Shown here one piece after another: positions 36,010 to 47,768 of a stretch of DNA of 64,000 nt. Where the stretch lies: contig CP136066.1 of NCBI GenBank assembly GCA_032622095.1, positions 96,927,319 to 96,991,318 on the forward strand. The letters run 5' to 3'. Source of the DNA: Siphonodentalium dalli. Lineage: Eukaryota > Mollusca > Scaphopoda > Gadilida > Siphonodentaliidae. The position numbers and the translations under genes are program-made. Within the stretch, counting starts at the first letter, position 1, and each line of letters starts with the position of its first letter. The notes beneath the pieces are model-generated. The model did not search any database and was not told the DNA's origin. It saw only the letters and a program-made list of their open reading frames with translations.

Positions 36010-36510
36010 GGAGTTCTCATTAAACCTCACATCCTTGTATTGGTTACAGTAATGCCCAAAGTAATTGACCACTTAACCACATCAGAATTATTGGTAATTT
36101 TTCAGGATTTGAAATCCTGAAAATTTACCAATAATTTTGCTGTGGTCAATTACTTTGGACATTACTGTATGAGGATTGAGTTATCATTAAACCTCAAATC
36201 CTTATATTGGTTACAGTAATGCCCAAAGTAATTGACCACTTAACCACAGCAGAATTATGGGTATTTTTTCAGCATTTACAATCCTCAAATTACCCATTAT
36301 TCTGCTGTGGTTAAGTGGTCAATTGCTTTGAACATTACTGTAGGATGATTGAGTTATCATTAAACCTCAAATCCTTATATTGGTTACAGTAATGCCCAAA
36401 GTAATTGACCCTTTAACCACAGCATAATTATGGGTAATTTTTCAGGATTTAGAACCATGAAAAAATACACACAATTTTGCTGCATGTGGTTAAGTGATCA
36501 ATTACTGTAT
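36010..36510. repeat. Three ~170-bp tandem copies, each holding a fold-back MITE
   Basis: A spacer beginning GAGTTATCATTAAACCTC is followed by TA and a palindrome starting CAGTAATGCCCAAAGTAATT (36047-36167, 36214-36340, 36387-36507). TA flanks each palindrome on both sides. Because spacer and MITE repeat together, this is local tandem amplification of an insertion plus its flank, not three insertions. Confidence 0.85.
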
Positions 36511-36829
36511 GTAGATGGAGTTAAACCTCACATCAGTGTGTTGGGGATTTGGACCTTGACTTGGGACCTTTGGTTTTTAACGCAACAAATGCGCGTACAC
36601 TTTATACACAAATTTCTTATGTAACCAGAGTTTTTCTTGGATAAGATGAGTTTGAAGCCTGCTTACATTTCAAAATGTTGTCAGTTTTGTATTGTCTGCA
36701 GCGGATCTCGACGCGTTGAAGCAAAAGTTACAAAAGATAAAATGTGTATGTGACGAGACTATAATACAAATGAAAAAATAAATTGAGGGAGGGGTGGGCG
36801 ATACAGGGAACTAAGGGTTGAACCGAACT
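36511..36829. other. No gene seen
   Basis: Unique AT-rich sequence between the MITE satellite and the SINE. Confidence 0.4.
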
Positions 36830-36837
36830 GAGGAGCG

Positions 36838-37330
36838 GATAGCTCAGAGGAGCGGATAGCTCAGTTGGTTTGTGAGCCGACCTCTGAGCTACACATTCGA
36901 CACGGTCGAGGGTTCAAATCCGACAAAATATCGGTCGGACTTTGTGTCGCCATCTGCATTCCCAGTACCACGGGCATCACAAATCAATCATCGATGCCAC
37001 GATCAGTGATCTGAGAAAGATTCCAGAAGCCAAAGAGTCTCAGACAAAATTTGAAAAAATGCGTACTGGACTAACTTCGTACCTCTGCTCCTCTCGTAAT
37101 GTCATGACCAGGGATGACACTACACTTGGCACACCGTCGGATCGGGAGCCGACGCTAATGGCTGTCCCGTGTGCAACAATGTGCGCACGTTAAAGATCCC
37201 TACCGTGGCGAAGAACTCACGGGTTCGGCAAAAAAACTTCCTGGAAAAATTATGGATCTACTCGATCCCGTCCTGTAAAAGCCAGCCTTGGTCACTAGGA
37301 CGTAACAACTACAGATACAGAGAGATATAA
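36838..37330 (+). mobile_element. tRNA-derived SINE
   Basis: The head looks like a tRNA: GAGCGGATAGCTCAGTTGG contains an A box (TAGCTCAGTTGG) and GGTTCAAATCC is a B box about 45 bp downstream. The first ~15 bp are duplicated. The body contains GTGCGCACGTTAAAGATCCC, a motif I associate with tRNA-derived SINEs of molluscs and other invertebrates. It is not a functional tRNA gene because the acceptor stem does not close. The 3' limit is approximate. The 83-codon open frame across it is not a gene. Confidence 0.65.
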
Positions 37331-37870
37331 ATTTGTAGAGCGATAACGACCAATGTTGACATATTATGCATATCAACTCTACTGTTGCAACAAGGCTATA
37401 AAATAGGGGGACTGTCAGAATCTTTGTCATCTCTATATAGTGCCAGAATAGTCATTTATGGAGTTCTATAAGATGTTGGGTTGGTTATATGGAGTCGGAG
37501 AAAAAAGGGGTTTGTACCGATGAACTGACATAAATTAGTGAATCGATGTTGCCATGTAATGCATCGTGACTGTACTAAAGCAGCAATTATATAAAATTTG
37601 GGGGGGGGGGGGTATGAAATTATCTCTATAGTTGGCACCAGGATTATATAGAAAGGAATAGCAATTGATATACATATACGTATACTATAGTAATACCATA
37701 GACATATAAGTACAAGTATCACGAGATAAAATATTACGTAACATGACTATATACCGATGAAAGAAATAAATAAATTGCACCGGGATTAGAGGTTGGGTTG
37801 GTTATATGTGGATAATTGGATATGGAATTCATACCGATGAAACGATACAAATTAGTGGAGCGATAAAGAC
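37331..37870. repeat. Degenerate tandem flank of the 5.8-kb element
   Basis: Blocks like CGATGAAACGATACAAATTAG and GCGATAA-GACC recur near 37340, 37515, 37750 and 37840, and again right of the element at 43735-43800. There is a poly-G tract at about 37600. No gene. Confidence 0.5.
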
Positions 37871-38911
37871 ACTAAGGGTCTATTCTCATTGCACACGCGC
37901 GTGCGATTAATCGCAGCGTTTTTTAAGGTCGAGCGGCTCTATATGTGTGTTCGATGGCATTCCTTCCTCCCACTGCTAAGAGTTCCCCCAATAGGGGTGG
38001 GGTCTGACGAACACATTCATACACAGGTCTAGGGTAGGTTGGATGATGATAAAGTACTTTCGGTTGGGGGTGACCACATACAGGCTTATATATGCTGACA
38101 CATTAACTTTAATTTTCCTCAGTTAGATTTACTCAGGTATAAGTTGAGTATAACGAGCCAGGCCATCAAAATGACACAAGTTTTGAGGACACAATTATAT
38201 CTAGCTAATTATAATTAGAAATAGAGGGTTCAATTCCATGTAGTTGGGCATAAATATGCATATTTTATTCCAGCTTGAAACGTATATAACACTATATAGT
38301 ACGATCACAACCCAGATTACAGGAGTTTTATGTATATAATTGTTATTATCACTCAAGATTATCAAAAGTGTACGATTCAAGTGGTTGAATTAGATCTTTC
38401 AACATTTTACCTTATGGCATCGAGTGCACATTTGTATAGCCGCTGGCAACAGCGACAACGCGGTACTATAATTGACGAACCACCATTCAAATAGAATAAG
38501 TGATGGGACTCAGAATTCGACCTTAAGAGTCACACACGCATTGTTTCAGGTCGAATTCTGTCGCCAGGACGCTGTTCGCATGCATGAGCGATTGATTTCA
38601 ATTTGATCGCCATTGGCGGTTTATCATCAGTGATCGCACATGCTAAACGGTACATTACTATCAATCTATATATTCACTATCTTGGGTACAGTGTTGCGCG
38701 AGACTGACAGGTAATATAATTCGACTGAATTCTACAAAAATCACCACTGATGCTAGCTATACGTTGGAAACTTCTTTCCAAGCCATTTCCTTTCCGTACT
38801 TCATTTATTATTTTATCGCCCATCAGTTATGAGAATGATTGTACCCGGATAGTATATGTGACCGAGTGAACCATGCCATTCTCTGTAACGGCTATCTCGA
38901 TGGCTTACAGT

Positions 38912-39270
38912 CAAGTGATACCCGAGTCAAGTGATACCATACAAAGTGATACCCAAATCGGTCAACTGATACCCAAGATGGCCAAGTCATCTGATACCTT
39001 TTTGAGTCAAATGGTACCTTTTATCAAAAATTTTGATTTAGATACATTTGACGCAAAAAAAGACCTGAACCAATGACACAGCCATTTTGGGTATCACTTG
39101 ACCAATTAGAGTATCACTTTGCAAACAAAAACATGTTACTCACAGTTTTCCCGGCTGTCGCAGAACACGCGATCTGCAGTTCAGGTGAAAAGAAGGTATC
39201 AGTTTACTCGAGATTAGGTATCACTTGACTTTTTTTTCCCGAGAGTATCAGTTGGTTTGGGTATCACTTG
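38912..39270. mobile_element. Short AAGTGATACC element with inverted ends
   Basis: TCAAGTGATACCCGAG at the left is mirrored by GGGTATCACTTG at the right. The right half (GAAAAGAAGGTATCAG ... GAGAGTATCAGTTGGTTTGG) is the same as 43450-43545. It looks like the compact form of the element whose centre is expanded at 42502-43545. Confidence 0.65.
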
Positions 39271-40858
39271 TCCTGCACCCAATATGGTGAACCAAATAAC
39301 ACTGACAATTCGTTAATTAGTTCAGTTGGTATTTTACCAGTTTCTCGAAACGTCGACCAAATTACCAAAACTATTTATTAAGCAAAAAGCAGCAAACGGT
39401 TTTACACTATATTTATTATACAACTTTGACGCCCGTCATCAATTACTAACTATAAAGTATCACCGATTAGAATCTCGAACACTGCTTTCTTATAGTTATA
39501 TTTAGTTATAAATAGTTCAAGTGGCTTTTAGAATTCTAACTTTTATGCCAGGCATCAATTACTAAATTAGAGTATCACTTCGTGTGTTTGCTTCAACATC
39601 TAATTGTCATATTTACAGGAATTTTGAAGTAATGCGTTAATTTTTATAATTAAATTATGATATATTTTTTACGATATGTACCCTATGAAAGTCGAACAAG
39701 AACTAAACGCTTGTTATCAGATAATATTTCCAGCGCGAAAAATCTATGCCACTCCGCGTCAGCGATTGGATGCTTTTGGACATGCGCAGAATGTGACAGC
39801 TACAAACCACGCCCAAATGTGTTAACGCCGCCCATCATGAAAATGTCCGGGAATGATCTACACTTGCGTCAGTTAATTTTTCGAATGATTGTTACATGCA
39901 TATAACGTCGATTAATATTAAAATTATTCTTATAGTTTGAGGACAATTTAAAATCGAAATCCATCGATCTATTTTTTTTTATTTTTGGATTGGGAACTTA
40001 AATTATTGGAATCCTTTATATAACTTATTGAAGAAACATCCTCTATCGATCATGCACATAAAAATGATCAAGATCCTTCATATGTAATTTTAATGCGTAC
40101 AAATATTCATGGTTATCACTTTGTACCGTTATATATTTATTCATTTAGAGAATTGTCCAAATGTGTTTTGGTATATGCTCAGATGATTATAGAAGGAAAT
40201 ATTATAGTTCAAATATAACTGTAGTCAACGATTTTTAGAATTATGCACCCGAAAATTTATACGCATACACCGCCGGTCTATATATTAAGTGTATTTTGGT
40301 GCAAAAACAACCACGTGGCTTAAAAATATTTATTTTGTCATCTCATGTTCCATTTTTTTTGTCCTCTCGCCGGGGGGGGGGGGGGGGGTAGTAAATATTA
40401 TCATAGAAGGAAATCTTGTAGTTCAAATATAACTAGTCAACGATTTTAAGAAATAAAACGCATATAATAACATTATAAACGGAAAGACTTTCATTTCTCG
40501 ATCTTGATCACCCATTTTGTATATGTACACTATTCTAAGGATGTGTTATATATATTTGGGAAGAAATGAAGCATTGTGTAAACCGATCTTGTAACCTCAA
40601 AATAAACCCAATACCAACGAGCTGGTATTGGCCATATATATAGTAATCAGCACACAAGTGATACAAAATGGTTAGCGTTTTACCAAAATATTACGGCTAA
40701 TGAGAAACGCTCTTTATTACCGCCACACAGTGGGTGTACACTGGTGTATAGAGTTTTTCATATTGTGTGGTCGATCAATAATCCACTGGGCGATTGTATT
40801 ATTACGTGTGACCTAATATCTCAATAATCTGAGGCAAAAGTACGCCTAAGTATGTTAA
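39271..40858. other. No gene seen
   Basis: AT-rich sequence with a poly-G tract (about 40373-40389). Short frames only. Confidence 0.4.
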
Positions 40859-41112
40859 GATTGACATGTAGATGGGAACGAGTAATTTTGGGGTCATTTG
40901 GCCAAAAAACATGGCGGCCAGCAGCCATCTTGGATTTTACTCTTTGTATGACTAAATTCTTTAGCACGGGCTACAGGTCGTACCTTTAGTCTGATCATCA
41001 TAAAATTTGTCAACGATGACATGTAGATGGGAACGATTCTTTTTGGGGTCATTCGGCCGAAAACATGGCCGCCAGCAGCCATCTTGGATTTTACTTTTCT
41101 CTTCATGTCCAT
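40859..41112 (-). repeat. Two inverted monomers of the AAGATGGC repeat
   Basis: Reverse-complement copies of the monomer at 23420-24040 (GGGGTCATTCGGCC, CCAGCAGCCATCTTGG), period about 155 bp. Confidence 0.7.
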
Positions 41113-41223
41113 AAACTAGTAATAGACATTCAACTTCCCACATTCCTAATCGCTCCATTGACTGTAATACATTAAATTATTCCCTTTCCAAGTTGAGCTA
41201 CAGTGTCATTGACACTTTCATTT

Positions 41224-42145
41224 TATAGTATATACGGTTTTAATAACAATTTATGCCATAAAATTTGAATAAAATACTATAATTCATCACCATTTCAAAC
41301 GCAGAATACTTCTATCTCCTAGTTTGAAACACCTTTAAAATACCGCGTCGTATATCTAGCAATTAGAAACCAACATTTCCTTTGTCGGCTTTCCATAGAT
41401 TTCAACGTAATTTGATACTTATGGGTATTTGTGTCCGGGAAGTGTTTTGGGTGTGACCCCGACCTGACCTTGACCTTTAAAACTGTCAACGCAAGGTAAA
41501 TTTGGGTAAAACGGACAAATTTCGACGAAATTTTATACCTAGGGATACTTTTGTCCGGGGAGAGTTTGAACGGGTCAAATCGTGAACTCGGCGTGACCTT
41601 GACCTTCAATGTGGTCAATCAAAGGTCAAATCGGATAAAACGGATGGATTTCGACGAAATTTGATACCTATGGGTACTTTTGTCGGGGGAGTGTTTTGGA
41701 CGGGTCAAATCATGACTCTGACCTTACCTTGACCTTCAAAATTGTTCATTAAAGGTAAAGTGGTGTAAAACGGACGGATTTCGACAAAATTTGATACCTA
41801 GGGGTACGTTTCTCCGGATGGGGGTGTTTTGGACGGGTCAAATCATGCCCCTGACCTGACCTTGACTTTCGAAATAGTCAATTGAAGGTCAAATCGCGTC
41901 TTTCACCAGAAATCAGATGGGAAACAGGCCGGGCAAAGTCGGGCCCATCAGCTTGTGTAATAAAGAAGACAGTTTGAAGAAAGTAATGTATGCCACGAGA
42001 AACGGGAAAACTTGAAATATGGAAGTATGCAAATTTCCCACATAAAATTTGAAAGCTAGTTTATAGAATAATTGTATTATAATTTATATTTATGGCTAAT
42101 AATATGATATTGGTGGCATTACCATTTCTGACTATGGTTTTCTTG
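41224..42145 (-). mobile_element. ~920-bp TGACCTTGACCTT element, inverted copy
   Basis: The whole segment is the reverse complement of 54065-55004. Both run from AGAAAACCATAGTCAGAAAT at one end to TATATACTATAAAA at the other. The interior (about 41390-41900) holds four or more ~112-bp monomers, each with GACCTGACCTTGACCTT, an inverted AAGGTCAA and GGATTTCGACGAAATTTGAT. No coding capacity is seen. Confidence 0.75.
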
Positions 42146-42501
42146 TGTGTAAGTGTTCTACTGGATCCATGTTTTCCACATCTCTTGACTTATTGAACCG
42201 GGATGCATACTACATGCATGCATATAGGGTGAATGAGAAGGTCTGTCGATCTTTACGATCACCCTGGGAGCCCATCCTGGTCTAGTTCGTATATCTGTCG
42301 ACCTGCATGTTGTCATCGACCATCCCTTGTACTAAAGCCATGCACTTGGCGGTTTGCGCTCCAAAATACACTTGTAATAATGTATTCGCCTTTGAAGTTT
42401 TCCCGGCATCGAAATTTATATATAGATGATAAATACTTAAACGATACTTTCTACTAGTACGAACATTATATGTTCCAGAAAGACGCGCTGGTGTCATAAA
42501 A

Positions 42502-43545
42502 CAAGTGATACTTAATTCCGAGTTAAATGCTATATACCGGAACAAGTGATACCCAATTCCGAGTTCAGTGATACCTGAGACAAGTGATACCCAGTTCCGA
42601 GTTTAGTGATACCTGAGACAAGTGATACCTAATTCCGAGTTCAGTGATACCCGAGACAAGCGATACCTAATTCCGAGTTCAGTGATACCTGAGACAAGTG
42701 ATACTTAATTCCGAGTTAAATGCTACCCGGGACAAGTGATACCCAAATCCGAGTTCAGTGATACCTGAGACAAGTGATACCAAATTCCGAGTTCAGTGAT
42801 ACCCGAGACAAGTGATACCTAATTCCGAGTTCATTGATACCTGAGACAAGTGATACTTAATTCCGAGTTAAATGCTATATACCGGAACAAGTGATACCCA
42901 ATTCCGAGTTCAGTGATACCTGAGACAAGTGATACCTAATTCCGAGTTCAGTTATACCCGAGACAAGTGATACCCAATTCCGAGTTCAGTGATACCTGAG
43001 ACAAGTGATACCTAATTCCGAGTTCAGTTATACCCGAGACAAGTGATACCTAATTCCGAGAGTTCAGTGATACCCGAGACAAGTGATACTTAATTCCGAG
43101 TTAAATGCTATATACCGGAACAAGTGATACCCAATTCCGAGTTCAGTGATACCTGAGACAAGTGATACCTAATTCCGAGTTCAGTTATACCCGAGACAAG
43201 TGATACCCAATTCCGAGTTCAGTGATACCGGAGACAAGTGATACCTAATTCCGCGAGTTCAGTGATACCCGAGACAAGTGATAGTGACACCGAGACAAGT
43301 GATACCTAATTCCGAGTCCAGTTCTATAAAAATGACACCCGAGACAAGTGATACCTAATTCCGAGTCCAGTTCTATAAAAATTTGACAAGAGAAATTATA
43401 ATTGCACTAAAATAATAAAAGGTATCATTTGTCTCAGAAAAGTATTAGTTGACTCGAAAAGAAGGTACCAGTTGACTCGAGATTAGGTATCACTTGACTT
43501 TTTTCCGAGAGTATCAGTTGGTTTGAGTATCACTTGACCTGCACC
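42502..43545. repeat. 38-bp satellite region inside an AAGTGATACC element
   Basis: More than 20 copies of a ~38-bp monomer (GAGTTCAGTGATACCTGAGA plus CAAGTGATACCTAATTCC) run from 42502 to about 43340. A higher-order variant with ATGCTATATACCGGAAC occurs at 42527, 42869 and 43107. The right end 43410-43545 matches the right half of 38912-39270. Confidence 0.9.
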
Positions 43546-43710
43546 CATCTCGATGACGAGGTTGATTGCATAAGATGATTGGTCACGAATAGGACGTGGT
43601 TGTTTGAGGAAGGTAATTGATCACGAATCGCTCTGTGTTATGTTAACACGCACCTTAAAAAACGCTGCGATTAATCGCACGCGCGTGTGCAATGAGAATA
43701 GACCCTTAGT

Positions 43711-44355
43711 CAGGCTACGCGGGGGAAATAGGGGTTGATACGATAGACCGAAATAAATTTGTCAAGTGATAATGACCACTGTTGACGTATAAAGTAACGC
43801 GACTGTACTGTCACACAATTATCAGGTAGAACCGGTCAAATATGACAGGGTACAGCACGTAATTATTTCTTAGATCGAAGAAATGATTTGTTTTTTTCGA
43901 TGATATTGATAAAATTTAACACAGGTCAGGATTTCCCATTAAAATCGATTTATGTCTATAAAACTGTCATTTTTCAAAATTTTGAGCTGAAACTTGGTGT
44001 GTATGTGTGTAATACTACTATATTCTTAAAATGACAGAGTTCAGCGCGTAATTATGTTTTAGATGGAAGAAATTGAATTTGTTTTCGATAATAAATTTAC
44101 ACTAATTACAGCGTGGAGTAGACGGCCGGGTGATCGAGAAGACGCAGTTTGTAAACAAGCTTTTGTCAAATTGACAATAGCCATTTTGGTCAAACTAAAC
44201 CCTTTTCGACCGGGACAGCAGATCCGAATAGTAGCTAAGATGTATTTAGATAGAATTGTCAAAAGAATTTGACCGATCAGGGTACATTTTAAGAGAATGG
44301 AGTGGAGAAATCTTGGTGATAATTCCAGAAAATAAAGATGGAGGAGAATCACAAT
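43711..44355. other. No gene; ~185-bp diverged duplication
   Basis: CAGCACGTAATTATTTCTTAGAT (43850 region) and CAGCGCGTAATTATGTTTTAGAT (44042 region) head two related blocks. A 69-codon plus-strand frame at 44063 has no recognised features. Confidence 0.4.
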
Positions 44356-45051
44356 TAAACTTCCCACAATGCACTTCACTAAACCAGGGGTTCTCAATGG
44401 GTTACACATTATTTTCAGTCTATCAGATTTTTTATATTTTCAACAACAAGTGACTTTAAGTTTACAAATTCAGCCGTCCTGACTCTATCGATACGATTTA
44501 TCACATTTTCAAAAACATATTGTACACCGGTGGCGTTAACTTTACAATTTAAGTATCTACGTGATTCTATCGGTACGATTGAATAAGGTACAAATGAAAT
44601 TATCCAAAAATACTCCAGGGGCACCCAATGGGTGATATATTATTTTCAGGCTATCAGAGTATTTATATTTTCAACAACGTATTATTACACCGGTGACTTT
44701 AAGTTTACAATTTCAGCCTGTCCTGACTCTATCGATACGATTTATCATATTTTCATAAACATATTATACACCGGTGGCGTTAACTTTACAATTTCGGCAT
44801 CTACGTGATTCTATCGGTACGATTGAGTAAGGTACAAAAAATCTCCAAGAATACATTCGCCCTGTCCACCACACAATATCAAAATCACAGAAACTAGATA
44901 CACCACATGTGGCGTAATAACTCTAGTTCTCAATCAATTACACTGGCTGCCAGTGGAGTATCGAATCATGTTCAAAATTATTTTGCTTGTATTCAAATCT
45001 CGTAATAACATGTCACCATTGTATATACAGGATATGATCAAAGACAGAAAT
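44356..45051. repeat. Left arm of a ~700-bp inverted repeat
   Basis: Near-identical reverse complement of 47006-47709. The arm contains about two tandem ~240-bp blocks (ACACCGGTGGCGTTAACTTT, CTATCGGTACGATTGA) and the upstream part of a LINE tail from about 44875. Confidence 0.85.
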
Positions 45052-45258
45052 GTGTGTACATATGGATTACGATCTGATAGCAGTATGCTTTTGTACATTC
45101 CTTTCAACAAACAGAAAACGTTTGGCGATAGGGCATTTTCATTTGCAGGTCCCCATCTATGGAATAGCATTCCACCTTACTTGAAAATATTCACTGATTT
45201 AAATAAGTTTAAGACCGGCCTCAAAACTTATCTCTTTGATGTAGCATTTAATTCCTAG
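44875..45258 (+). pseudogene. LINE (CR1/L2-type) C-terminal fragment
   Basis: The plus-strand frame reads NQLHWLPVEYRIMFK then MSPLYIQDMI, LRSDSS, FGDRAFSFAGPHLWNSIP and FKTGLKTYLFD. That is the conserved C-terminal end of CR1/L2-like non-LTR retrotransposon proteins (LHWLPV..RI.FK, RAFS..P.LWN.LP, FK..LKT.LF). The stop is at 45256-45258. Downstream, GTAAAGCGC and GCGCTATACAAATT followed by (TATTG)n at 45364-45392 is a typical 3' end for that group. It is a 5'-truncated, non-autonomous fragment. Its first part is copied in inverted orientation in the right arm (47006-47130). Confidence 0.8.
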
Positions 45259-45363
45259 ATATATGTGCATGCACATGTATTATGCTGATTAGGCAATGAG
45301 CTCGATGTAATGTAAAGCGCCGTTGAATATGTACTCATAATATTGAGCGCTATACAAATTAAT

Positions 45364-45392
45364 TATTGTATTGTATTGTATTGTATTGTATT
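45364..45392 (+). repeat. (TATTG)n tail of the LINE
   Basis: A pentamer microsatellite directly after the conserved 3' motif of the LINE fragment. It marks the 3' end of the insertion. Confidence 0.8.
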
Positions 45393-45397
45393 AAATA

Positions 45398-45908
45398 TTA
45401 ATGACCAAAGTGGGAAGTTGTCTCAGTTGACAAGATGCGTATATATGCCAAGAGCCATGTGGGCATGGTTACTCTTATGGTGTGTTTCTAGTCGAGCGTC
45501 CCGTAACGACATGACGCTACAGGAATGAGGAATAAAAGACTTTATTGACTGATATAATATAACCTCAGCGAAGCAGGGACGATTCCCAAACTGGACATCA
45601 AATCTGCTTGAAAAGAATACTCAATGTTTATGATAGTGCATATACTGAACCAACATACCTGATCCATTTTGAAAATGATAAATTGCAAAGATAACAGAAT
45701 GCAATTAGGGTTGTCGTGATATTTACGTGTGGAACAAATATAATTTAAAGAACACGTTTGTTTCATGATCATTATTGGATGGTTGTAAAAGGTATGAAAT
45801 CATATAGTGACATCGATGTAATATTGATTATTGACTTGTAGCTGCCACGGTCATAATCGTAATTATGTATGAATTATATGCAGCGAAGTTATAACAAAGC
45901 AACATATA
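45398..45908. other. No gene seen
   Basis: Loop region between the inverted arms. Short frames only. Confidence 0.4.
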
Positions 45909-46553
45909 TTTGTATAAGTTTCATACTTTAGTCAACAAATTCACAATTCAACCCTTAAAGGACCCCAGATAAGTAAATAACTCTAAAATATACACAAAAG
46001 CACGATATCTTGGGGAAATAACTGATTTTGACCCATTTTGGAAAATGGTCACAAAGTTTAGAGGCCTATATCTCATGACTGGCTTGTCAGTTGCAACAAT
46101 AACACAGTTCCCCGAGTAGCCTGTATGCTCTAGATTAATTCCGTATTCAAAACTGATATATAAACTCAGTTGGTAGAAAATGTATGACCCGATATGAAAA
46201 AAGCTAATATTTTGGTCAATGACCTTGACCTTTGTATATGACCTTGACCTCTAGAGGTGAAATCTTCAGTGTCAAATGAAAGCCCACCAAGGGTAGCATC
46301 CAATATCAATGCCAAGATAGAGTTACTGCATTAAACTTTCTTGGTATAGACCGTTATATGCATATGTTTTATACTGGCAAAAAACACCATCCGTTGCCAT
46401 GGAAACACACATTTTTAACACTAAGCTACATTGCCCCAGCGTGCCCCAGCACTGACATAAACTTCAGATTATGTACTTTGAGAAAACGTTTGGTAGAATT
46501 TGCCCACCAAATTGGTACCATTTTCCATTTTTGGGGAGCCTGGCTCATGGACT
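45909..46553. repeat. ~645-bp repeat, inverted copy at 60864-61519
   Basis: Runs from TTTGTATAAGTTTCATACTT to GGGGAGCCTGGCTCATGGAC and matches 60864-61519 in reverse orientation with moderate divergence. It contains two TGACCTTGACC words (46216-46255). Noncoding. Confidence 0.75.
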
Positions 46554-47005
46554 ATATATCACGGTGGTGAATCACGTGGTTTCGAGTTGATGAGTGCCAC
46601 GCATTCAAAATGGTGGAGGCGACAGAAAACACAACGAGAAACGAAGAAAAAGGTATAATATACTAGGATATGACATATTACATAGTATTTTGGCAGCTAC
46701 GAGCATTATTATGCTACACTATTTTTCAAACAAGATACTTCGTGTGGATTTACCGCGATGTGTTTTTTACTGGTCTATTCCACGAACATTTTCTATTTTC
46801 ATTCTTTTTCTCTGCTTGGACCAAAATATTGTTACTAATGTTATGTTTACTAAAATAAAGCAAGGTAGTAGGCAATATATTGAACCCGGCTTTAAAAGAA
46901 ATGTATTTTTCCTTGTGAATCGTAGCTTTTTCATCAGTGATGAGTGTACACGCACCACAATTAAGTGATGAGGTACCACGAACTTGTTCAGAATCGATTG
47001 AATAA

Positions 47006-47709
47006 ATTTCTGTCTTTGATCATATCCTGTATATACAATGGTGACATGTTATTACGAGATTTGAATACAAGCAAAATAATTTTGAACATGATTCGATACT
47101 CCACTGGCAGCCAGTGTAATTGATTGAGAACTAGAGAACTAGAGTTATTACGCCACATGTGGTGTATCTAGTTTCTGTGATTTTGATATTGTGTGGTGGA
47201 CAGGGCGAATGTATTCTTGGAGATTTTTTGTACCTTACTCAATCGTACCGATAGAATCACGTAGATGCCGAAATTGTAAAGTTAACGCCACCGGTGTATA
47301 ATATGTTTATGAAAATATGATAAATCGTATCGATAGAGTCAGGACAGGCTGAAATTGTAAACTTAAAGTCACCGGTGTAATAATACGTTGTTGAAAATAT
47401 AAATACTCTGATAGCCTGAAAATAATATATCACCCATTGGGTGCCCCTGGAGTATTTTTGGATATTTTCATTTGTACCTTATTCAATCGTACCGATAGAA
47501 TCACGTAGATGCTTAAATTGTAAAGTTAACGCCACCGGTGTACAATATGTTTTTGAAAATGTGATAAATCGTATCGATAGAGTCAGGACGGCTGAATTTG
47601 TAAACTTAAAGTCACTTGTTGTTGAAAATATAAAAAATCTGATAGACTGAAAATAATGTGTAACCCATTGAGAACCCCTGGTTTAGTGAAGTGCATTGTG
47701 GGAAGTTTA
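47006..47709. repeat. Right arm of the ~700-bp inverted repeat
   Basis: Reverse complement of 44356-45051. The inner end falls inside the LINE fragment (ATTTCTGTCTTTGATC), the outer end at GGAAGTTTA. Confidence 0.85.
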
Positions 47710-47768
47710 GTGTATGATGGTGTGACCAATTAACAAAAACAATAAAACAATGTTACAAGATTCTCTTT

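Larger units (their letters stand above)
37871..43710. mobile_element. 5,840-bp element with perfect 59-bp inverted termini
   Basis: 37871-37929 and 43652-43710 are exact reverse complements over 59 bp, starting ACTAAGGGTCTATTCTCATT and containing two palindromes, CACGCGCGTG and GCGATTAATCGC. Identity of the termini suggests recent movement or conversion. The interior holds a 38-bp satellite region, TGACCTTGACCTT repeats and AAGATGGC repeats, with no frame above about 100 codons and no recognisable protein. I find no convincing target-site duplication, and the flanks on both sides are diverged copies of one tandem repeat. Confidence 0.75.

Noticed and set aside
36838-36935. Functional tRNA gene
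   Set aside because: A and B boxes are present but the acceptor stem does not pair, and the sequence continues into a SINE body.
42476-43340. CRISPR array
   Set aside because: The 38-bp units are contiguous and degenerate with no unique spacers, and the DNA is animal.
46594-46968. 124-codon frame between the inverted arms
   Set aside because: Begins at a non-ATG codon and has no family features. A short ATGGTGGAGGCG exon-like stretch with a possible donor at about 46651 is too weak to call.
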